Shown here: positions 57,158 to 64,000 of the stretch, piece by piece
How the letters are laid out: each line of letters starts with the position of its first letter
How positions within the stretch are numbered: the stretch's first letter is position 1
Origin: Rhizomys pruinosus
Taxonomy: Eukaryota > Chordata > Mammalia > Rodentia > Spalacidae
NCBI GenBank assembly: GCA_009823505.1
Contig: VZQC01005558.1
Location: 2,147,510 to 2,211,509 of the forward strand
DNA length: 64,000 nucleotides
Reading direction: 5' to 3'
Made by a program: the position numbers and the translations under genes
The notes under the pieces: model-generated
What the model was told of the DNA's origin: nothing
The model's database searches: none
The model's input: the letters and a program-made list of their open reading frames with translations, nothing else

Positions 57158-58447
57158 ATGGTGCAGCAGGCGGAGAGCTTGGAAGCTGAGAGCAACCTGC
57201 CCCGGGAGGCGCTGGACACAGAGGAGGGCGAATTCATGGCTTGCAGCCCGGTGGCCCTGGACGAAAGCGACCCGGACTGGTGCAAGACGGCGTCCGGCCA
57301 CATCAAGCGGCCGATGAACGCGTTCATGGTGTGGTCCAAGATCGAGCGCAGGAAGATCATGGAGCAGTCTCCGGACATGCACAACGCCGAGATCTCCAAG
57401 AGGCTGGGCAAGCGCTGGAAGATGCTGAAGGACAGCGAGAAGATCCCGTTCATCCGGGAGGCGGAGCGGCTGCGACTCAAGCACATGGCCGACTACCCCG
57501 ACTACAAGTACCGGCCGCGGAAAAAGCCCAAGATGGACCCTTCGGCCAAGCCCAGTGCCAGCCAGAGCCCCGAGAAGAGCGCAGCGGGCGGCGCGGGCGC
57601 CAAGTCCTCCCGCAGCTCCGGCAAGAAGTGCAGCAAGCTCAAGGCACCCGCGGCCGCCGCGGGCAAGGCGGGCTCCGGCAAGGCGCAGCCTGGGGACCTG
57701 GGCGCAGACGACTTCGCGCTCGGCAGCCTGCGTGGCGGCGGCGGCGCGGCGGGAGGCGCCGGCAAGACAGTCAAGTGCGTGTTCCTGGACGACGACGACG
57801 AGGAGGACGAGGACGAGGACGAACTGCAGCTGCGGATCAAGCAGGAGGCAGAAGACGACGATGACGAGCCGCCACACCAGCATCTCCTGCAGCCCCCGGG
57901 CCAGCAGCCGCCACAGCTGCTGAGACGCTACAACGTCGCCAAAGTGCCGGCCAGCCCGACGCTGAGCAGCGCGGCCGAGTCCCCCGAGGGCGCCAGCCTG
58001 TACGACGAGGTGCGGGCCGGGGCCACCTCGGGCGCGGGCGGCGGCAGCCGGCTCTACTACAGCTTCAAGAACATCACCAAGCAGCACCCGCCGGCGCTGG
58101 CACAGCCCGCACTGTCGCCCGCGTCCTCGCGCTCTGTGTCCACCTCCTCGTCCAGCGGCAGCAGCAGCAGTAGCAGCAGCGGCGGCGACGACGCCGACGA
58201 CCTGATGTTCGACCTGAGCTTGAATTTCTCCCAAAGCGCGCACAGCGCCTGCGAGCAGCCCTTGGGGGGCGGCGCGGCGGCCGGGAACCTGTCCCTGTCG
58301 CTGGTGGATAAGGATTTGGATTCGTTCAGCGAGGGCAGCCTGGGCTCCCACTTCGAGTTCCCCGACTACTGCACGCCCGAGCTAAGCGAGATGATCGCGG
58401 GGGACTGGCTGGAGGCGAACTTCTCCGATCTGGTGTTCACGTATTGA
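57158..58447 (+). CDS. SOX11: SOX11, SoxC-family HMG-box transcription factor
   Basis: Encodes a 429-residue nuclear DNA-binding protein. SOX11 binds AACAAT-type sites, bends DNA and activates neuronal and mesenchymal genes during development; it belongs to group C with SOX4 and SOX12. Residues 49-117 form the HMG box (starting [13 protein letters not shown], with [21 protein letters not shown] and the basic end near [12 protein letters not shown]). Residues about 140-175 are Ser/Ala/Lys-rich, 211-222 are acidic (Asp/Glu), 239-252 are His/Gln/Pro-rich and 327-343 are Ser-rich. Residues about 397-429, ending SDLVFTY, are the SoxC transactivation domain. The start is chosen for the ATG that gives the known SOX11 N-terminus ([11 protein letters not shown]) in a strong ACCATGG context; an in-frame open stretch upstream has no ATG. 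There is no intron. The length falls within the mammalian range (about 395-441), the differences being in the low-complexity tracts. SOX4 is excluded by the N-terminus and acidic tract. Confidence 0.98.
   Translation: MVQQAESLEAESNLPREALDTEEGEFMACSPVALDESDPDWCKTASGHIKRPMNAFMVWSKIERRKIMEQSPDMHNAEISKRLGKRWKMLKDSEKIPFIREAERLRLKHMADYPDYKYRPRKKPKMDPSAKPSASQSPEKSAAGGAGAKSSRSSGKKCSKLKAPAAAAGKAGSGKAQPGDLGADDFALGSLRGGGGAAGGAGKTVKCVFLDDDDEEDEDEDELQLRIKQEAEDDDDEPPHQHLLQPPGQQPPQLLRRYNVAKVPASPTLSSAAESPEGASLYDEVRAGATSGAGGGSRLYYSFKNITKQHPPALAQPALSPASSRSVSTSSSSGSSSSSSSGGDDADDLMFDLSLNFSQSAHSACEQPLGGGAAAGNLSLSLVDKDLDSFSEGSLGSHFEFPDYCTPELSEMIAGDWLEANFSDLVFTY
57302..57508 (+). other. SOX11: SOX HMG-box coding segment
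   Basis: Codes for residues 49-117, the L-shaped three-helix DNA-binding domain. Expected SOX signatures are present (RPMNAFMVW; basic residues before the box end) and nothing in it is interrupted. Confidence 0.95.
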
Positions 58448-59895
58448 AAGGGGTGCCCGGCTCCTCGCTCTTTCTCTCGGCGGGCGCAGAACAGGGCTCC
58501 TTGGGAGAGAAGTCATGGCGGTCAGGATAAAGAGGATGGTGTGGATGATGATGGTGGTGGTGGTGGTAAGGGTGGAGGGGGAGAGAAGAAGATGCTGATG
58601 AAATAAGATGTGACGCAAAGAAATTGGAAAAGATGATGAAATGTTGGTGGAGTTAAAGTGGAATGAGCAGTTTTAAAACATTTTTTCCTGTCCTTTTTTT
58701 GTCTCCCCACCCCTCCCTTTATCGTGTCTCAAGGTAGTTGCACACCTAGTCTGGAGTTGTGATTTCCCCCCACCCCGAAAAATGTGTTTTTGTAATTACT
58801 ATTTCTTTTTCCTGAAATTCGTGATTGCAACCAAGGCGGAGGGGACCGGGCGGGGGAGGGGAGGGAGGACCCGCTCCGGAAGGCGTTGTTTGAAGCCTGT
58901 CTCTCTTTGAAGTCTGAAAGACCTCTGCAGAGGACCCTTTTGGCAGCACAACGGTTTCTCTAGGGAATTGGTGATTTTTTTTTTTTTATCTTAAGAGATC
59001 TTAAAGAACTGGTGATTTTTTTTTAAAGCAAAAAAGAAAGAAAAAAAGGGACCATTGCAACCTTTTTATTTTATTTTTAATTTTTGGAGGGAGAAAACTG
59101 ATGTCTTCTATGCATCCGACTCTTAACAAAACTGCAGGGAGCTTGAAAAAATGCAGACTGTACAAACGCTTTCAAAAAAAAAAAACAAAAAACAAAAAAC
59201 TGTGAACTGACTTAAGACCAGAGTTTACCTTTCAGATCAAATTGTTTATGGTTTTACAAATGTGATTTCTACTTGCCAACTTTTTTTTGTGACTGGTTCC
59301 TTTATGCCTCCTTGATTGATACCTTACAGCCTAGACCTCAGTACAAAAGGTATTGAAGCATTTTTGATACATACAGACCTCAGTCTTTTTTAAAAATTAA
59401 TATATTTTCAGGCGTATTTTTGTACAGTGAAAAGGGAACATTCTTGCTGTGTTTTTTCAGTAAGACTTTCAGGCACTTCTTCCCTTTTGATTTCTTTTTT
59501 TTTTCCTCTGTTTTTTTTTTTTTAGCATGCAAATATGTTGGTACGTTATGTCCTGGTTTAAAAAGGATTAAAATTTTAATAGTAATCCTTGCATCTAAAG
59601 GCCTTGTGGTTTAAAAAAAAAGCAAACTTTTTTTTGTACAGCTATAGTAGAGATTTGTTCAATATTTGTAGGTAAAGATTTATTGAAAATGGCGGTCTAG
59701 ACCTCAGAGCTGTTATCCTAGTTTGAAGACTGTACATGTACGGTGTCATATATGTATCTCATCGCTGTGATGTGGACGGGGCCCCAGATGGAAGGTTTGA
59801 AACTGGATTCTCGATTTTTAGCAAAAAAAGAAAAAAAAAGAAAGAAAAAAAGGCACATAGTTTAAAAAGTTTCTCATTTTGTGCAATATAATCTA

Positions 59896-59901
59896 AATAA
59901 A
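59896..59901 (+). terminator. AATAAA polyadenylation signal 1
   Basis: Canonical hexamer in 'atctaaataaagacc'. A GT-rich stretch ('cgtgtgtgtgctgg') lies about 90 bases downstream, farther than usual. Confidence 0.5.
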
Positions 59902-60024
59902 GACCAGACCATCTGCGTATTTAGTAGCAAATGGTGGCTAAGCAGACTCAATGCACTGTCGACATCATTGCCTGGGTTTGGGGTTTTTCGTGTGTGTGCT
60001 GGAAGTCTGTATCTTGACAATTTT

Positions 60025-60030
60025 AATAAA
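60025..60030 (+). terminator. AATAAA polyadenylation signal 2
   Basis: Canonical hexamer in 'attttaataaatcagc', just before GC content rises into the second CpG island. Confidence 0.45.
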
Positions 60031-60049
60031 TCAGCTGGAACTGATAGAT

Positions 60050-61690
60050 GCTCGCATGACCCATAGTCTTTCTGGAAGTCCAAGAGGAGGCCCTGTTGTC
60101 GCAGCGCAATCCGTGGTCAGGCTGTTGTGTGCGCGGATGAGGGTGGCAGAAGGCGAATTCTGCTTTTAGAGACGTTAGGTTGAAGCGCTCCTCTAGCTAG
60201 CCGAGTTCTTTTTCCTCTTCCTCCCGCTGGTGGTGAGAGGCCGGGAATAGCATTCTTTCTGCCTTCCCTTTCCATCCCCCACCGCTTCCTTTCTCACCTC
60301 CTCCCTCCCCCCCTCCCTCCCTCTCTCACCCACCCCAGCCGGCTGGCGGGCTCCTGGAAGGGAGGGTGGGACCGGAGCGAAGTGGCATCGCGGTCCGGGG
60401 CCTGCGCCCGTGGGGTGTGTGCGTTCTATGCGTGGGTGTGGGGACTGTTGTGCTTGGAGGCGTTGGAACCCTCACAGTGAGTCCTCGGGGCTCTCGGATG
60501 CCTGCCGCTCCGGCTTGGAGGGCGGAGACAGCCGTTTCTGGTTTTGAATTTTTTTTTTTCGTTTTTTACGCGGCATCTCTGCGTGTGCGCAGAGGTGGAT
60601 GTTGGTGGAGATCGCCGCTGCAGTTCTTGACCTCTAGCGGTGACTCTGCGGGGCGTGGGGAGCGGGAGAGGCCGGCGCGGTCTCTCGCGACTATCCCGCG
60701 AGCGCTGAGTCCCCGTGGAGGGATGGGGGCCGGGCGGGCAACGGGAGGAACGCCGCGCCCTGTGGGGTGTCCACGAGGGCCTGGCAGCTTGTGGGTGTGC
60801 GGCCCCGAAGGGACCCGGAGCTCCGAGTGTGGAGCCTGGGGATCCCAGAGGCTCCGTTTGCTTTGGTGCCTCGTGCGCCCGGGCGCATAGGGCTGCAGAT
60901 GGTGCGCGCGCGTGGGGACACCCAAGCTGATGGCTGCTGCCCGCAGGGTGTAGAGAGAGAAGGGAAAAGAATCAGACCCCGGGAGTACCCTTCGCGGTGA
61001 CCAGACTCGTGGCTAGGCTTCTCGATCATTCTCCATCTTTCTCCCCATAGCAGCGCGCGCGCGATCCATTCTGCGAGAGCACTGGATCCCTGAGGACCGC
61101 TGGCCCAGCCAGTCCAATCTCCTCCCTTCCTCTCCCCTCCCCTCCCCCATCATCCCTGCGGTGGCCCCTGGGCGGCCTCTGCCGCCGCGTTCCTGCCCTC
61201 TTCGCTGGTACCACCTAGTGTCGCCGGGAGCCGCGTGGGAGGCGGGAGGAGACGGTGTCTAGGCCGTTGGGCCCTGAGAGCCCGCGCGTGATCCAGATCC
61301 AGGATCTTTCAGCGGGTAATTGAAACACGGTGCAAACCAGACCCCACTGAACCGCTTTCGAGCTGGCTAGCTGGAATGCTGAGGTTTGGGCAGCCCGAAG
61401 GGAGGCGTGCGCGCCCCGCAGGAACAGCTAGGCCGCAACCCCCGGACCTCCCGCCCCTCCCCCACGCGGGCCGCGGAGCCAGGAGCGGGGCTGCAGATGG
61501 CGGGGCTTCTTCCTCGAGGCTTTGCCCTCCCGCGAAACCATCCGATCACAGAAGCACGCTTGGGAAAAGAAAGGGCAGATGGTGGTGGCGAGGTTCTCCG
61601 AGTTAGAGTGGGCTTTGCAGTTGTTTACCTTATCCCTCCCCTCCCCCCAGCGATCCTCGGATGTAGGCTTCGGCGGGACATTTCTTTTAG
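60050..61690. promoter_or_regulatory. Second CpG island, 3' of SOX11
   Basis: This GC- and CpG-rich, repeat-free block starts about 1.6 kb after the stop codon. It has GC boxes, C-rich Sp/KLF-like runs (60,300-60,340; 61,125-61,145) and a TCTCGCGA motif at 60683-60690, a half of the palindromic CGCG promoter element. It may lie in a long SOX11 3' UTR, act as a regulatory island, or be a promoter for another transcript. Its open frames (up to 174 codons) are compositional. Confidence 0.6.
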
Positions 61691-62237
61691 CCACGAATAA
61701 TCCAACCAGCAGTTTACAATGGACAGATTCTCTGTGCTGGTGATTTTACGTGGCAGCTCTGCTGCAGTTTCTAAAACTAATCGAAAGGCAAGCCCATTAG
61801 TGAGGCGGATTCTATGTATTTTGAGAACCTAAAATTTGCATGTATTTCCTGTTTTAAATCATAGATGAATCTTGGGCATTTTCTGTGGTAAGGTAGAAAC
61901 TTTTAAATAAATTAGTAACGTGTAATAATTTGGCCTCAGAATGGAAACATAGTCGTGATTTTTTTTTTAATGCTATGTGGCCGAGTTTCTTGATAGAATA
62001 AGACAAGTAGTTGGTTGGCGATCAAGAAATTTAGAGAGGAAAAAAAATAAAAAAGAACAAAAAAACAAACAAACAAAAAAACCCTGTTAGAACTCAGGAT
62101 AGGCGCTTGAATGCGCTTTTAACAATATTTAAAGCTGTTTTAAACAAGTACATTGTGGAGAACTCTTAATGAATTCTTTATTGAATGTCGAAAACCATAT
62201 AATATACACAAGGTATTCCTGCCACTGGTTAGGTTTC

Positions 62238-62243
62238 AATAAA
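62238..62243 (+). terminator. AATAAA polyadenylation signal 3
   Basis: Hexamer in 'tttcaataaaagtttaatt', followed by a T-rich run ('tttttttgtctctt'), which is a plausible downstream element. Confidence 0.4.
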
Positions 62244-62317
62244 AGTTTAATTGCATTTTTTTGTCTCTTAAGTAAGTCTTATTTTTAACTGAGCATTGAC
62301 AGTATCTTAAAATGGTA

Positions 62318-62338
62318 ACGTGGGCGTGGGCGTGGGCG
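62318..62338 (+). promoter_or_regulatory. Overlapping EGR-type sites
   Basis: GCGTGGGCG, the EGR1 consensus, occurs at 62324-62332 and 62330-62338, with a one-mismatch site (ACGTGGGCG) at 62318-62326. A 6-base step makes them overlap. They are conspicuous in AT-rich surroundings. Confidence 0.55.
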
Positions 62339-63884
62339 TAGTGTGCGCTGTAGTCTAGCCAGTTGGGTACCCTGCTCTTTACCACTAGTTCACAGACTTG
62401 GAATGGATTTTTGGCGAGATTTCCATCTTTGAGAGAAAACCGAACCAGCGGTCTCTTATTAATTCTTTAAGCTGTGGAAGCAATTTCCAGTTCTTACACT
62501 CTTGATATGCATCCTTTTTATTACAAAAATGATGGGAGCGAAAGGCAGTGTGCTTAAATTGTGCTTTGCAAATATGTGTGTTATGAATGACTACAGTCCC
62601 TGGGCAAATTATTTGTAGAATGATTAGCCTTTAGCTAGGGAAAAAAAAAAATCTTTGCAGCTCTTTTGGGCCGAGATGGTTCTTTTTAATGTTAATGGAG
62701 GGGAAGTGATTTAAATATGCATGCTTGTAGCAGTCAGGATGACTTAGTTGTTTTGAGAGAAAAAGACTCTGAGGCCAGGCCTAGTTTTTTTCTCTTCTCT
62801 GGGAATTGGAAACATCCTGACCCTAGTATGGTATAAGAAATGGACATTTGCTCTTTCACTTCAGAATTTAAATGAGTTTTGCCCATGGAATCTTGGAAAT
62901 CAGGCAAATAAGTTGCTCAATTTTCAAGTAGTCATTCAATATAAATATATTATATCACTCTTAACTTTTTTATTCTCTGCTATGATAATATGTATATTCT
63001 GACTTTTTTCTCCTAGTGGGCATATGTATCTTTGTGGACACTTTGAAGAGAGGTTTTCTTGTACTCTCTCATTTCTAGAATCTTTATACTCTTTTTCCTT
63101 CGAGGTCCTCTGCTTTTAAACAGATTTCTGAGGCAACTATATTTGTGCTTTTTTCTTATGTAGGAAGACCAGCGAAAATAGTTTACTGAGTTGTCGATTT
63201 TATCAGTAAATAAGAACTTTCTTTATTACAGTTTCAGGGAAGATTTTTTCAGGATATTTCTGTTATTCTAAGGGCCAAATTTTATAAAATTTCCATTAGG
63301 AATGTCAGTTTCAAATACCCTTTGTATAGCCTATGGCCTGTGAGGATAACGAGAATGAGCCTTACATGTATCCTAACAGGAATTCACAAGTTCCCAAAGT
63401 AAGTCTCCATGTAGCGACTCCTGACGTGCTTTTCTGAGAGTTAGCTTATTTTAATTATCAATTCTTTCTCACTGTCCATTCTAGTTGAGTTATTCTGCCA
63501 TATCTCTTCGCGTTTGATGATCTTAGGATTTCTGCTCTTTGACAATAACTCAGGTTTTGGTTTTGAGTTTCAACGTCCCTTTGTGTGAAGCCTATGTTTT
63601 CAACCACAATAGAACCACAAAATTTATCAAGCCAAGCTCACTTCCAGTTCATTTTCCTTAGTGCTTCTTTCCTTTTTTTTTTTTTCTTTTTCTTTTTGGC
63701 TTGGCTTCTAGCATAACTTCATTTTTCTCATCTTATTTTTTTTTTAACACTACCTAGATGCATTAGCTGCCTGATTAGTTTCTCTGTTCCATGTGGATGC
63801 AGTGAGTTTATAAGAGAATTTCACAAACAAGTAGTTTTTTAGTGAACGTAAACAGAATTTTAAAGGAGACCTATTTTTATACTC

Positions 63885-63890
63885 AATAAA
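63885..63890 (+). terminator. AATAAA polyadenylation signal 4
   Basis: Hexamer in 'tactcaataaaagcac', close to the right edge of the window. Its use cannot be judged here. Confidence 0.3.
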
Positions 63891-64000
63891 AGCACAAAAG
63901 TGCAGAAAATATAGCATGGCGTACAAAGGGAAACACGCTCATAACGTTCCATGTATAAAAGTAATAATTTTCTTGGGTAGTGATATTCTTTCAAGACCCA

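Larger units (their letters stand above)
55830..58500. promoter_or_regulatory. CpG island covering SOX11 promoter, 5' UTR and CDS
   Basis: GC and CpG density are high throughout ('ccgggcggggcgccgccggggcgcggc' region near 56,000; the whole coding region). CpG islands of this size over a single-exon developmental gene are typical of Polycomb-regulated loci; that regulation is inferred, not seen. Confidence 0.85.
58448..60050 (+). other. SOX11: SOX11 3' UTR, proximal part
   Basis: AT-rich sequence follows the stop, with many A and T runs, a GAT/GGT microsatellite at 58,543-58,567 and no repeats or open frame of note. Two polyadenylation signals close this part (59896-59901 and 60025-60030). Mammalian SOX11 transcripts are known with very long 3' UTRs, so transcription may continue past the window's right edge. 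Confidence 0.7.
61691..64000. other. AT-rich repeat-free flank or distal 3' UTR
   Basis: No SINE, LINE or gene is recognised. AT-rich sequence with long T and A runs, AATAAA signals at 62238 and 63885 and EGR-like sites at 62,318. It is consistent with the distal 3' UTR of long SOX11 transcripts. Confidence 0.5.

Noticed and set aside
57241..57864. 207-codon + strand frame overlapping SOX11
   Set aside because: It is an alternate frame of the SOX11 coding sequence and has no family resemblance.
56876..58351. 491-codon open frame antisense to SOX11
   Set aside because: It mirrors the GC-rich SOX11 codons. It has no recognisable domain and is Ala/Arg/Gly/Leu-rich as expected for a shadow frame.
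60366..60890. 174-codon frame in the second CpG island
   Set aside because: Arg/Gly/Pro-rich composition typical of CpG-island shadow frames, with a long phenylalanine run from a T tract.

Overview
The window is nuclear DNA from a muroid rodent. The evidence is the dense mix of B1, B2/B3-type, B4, RSINE1-like and ID SINEs, together with 5'-truncated rodent L1 copies. The exact species cannot be fixed from the sequence. Some SINE and L1 details look more cricetid (hamster, vole or deer-mouse group) than Mus or Rattus, but that is only an impression.

The one convincing protein-coding gene is the single-exon SOX11 gene on the + strand. Its ATG is at 57158 and its stop ends at 58447, giving 429 residues. 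It has an N-terminal SOX HMG box, a middle acidic tract, a serine-rich tract and the conserved SoxC C-terminal transactivation domain. It sits in a large CpG island with a plausible promoter just upstream, a G-rich 5' UTR without upstream ATGs, and an A/U-rich 3' UTR with several AATAAA signals. The longest 3' UTR form may run off the right edge.

Layout. 1-54,700 is a gene-poor upstream flank filled with SINEs, L1 pieces, one LTR, simple repeats and minisatellites. Within it are a 2.8-kb L1 with a long open ORF2 remnant (15,436-18,253), a pentanucleotide array (26,729-27,090), a 70-bp minisatellite (33,600-34,540) and a 53-bp minisatellite (48,351-48,550). Several non-repetitive islands look like regulatory DNA: 32,110-32,520 (homeodomain- and SOX-like motifs, retained CpGs), 37,930-38,540 (isolated CpG island with a splice-donor consensus) and 53,820-54,130 (homeodomain- and NKX2-like motifs). 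From about 54,700 to 64,000 I see essentially no transposable elements. This stretch holds SOX11, its promoter, its UTRs, a second CpG island at 60,050-61,690, and a run of overlapping EGR-type sites at 62,318-62,338.

I found no evidence of a new enzymatic or defence system. The most unusual observations are an 86-bp target-duplicated insert inside a B1 that copies unique DNA 1 kb away, the isolated upstream CpG island, the candidate distal element at 32.1-32.5 kb, and the SINE-free SOX11 domain with its second CpG island.
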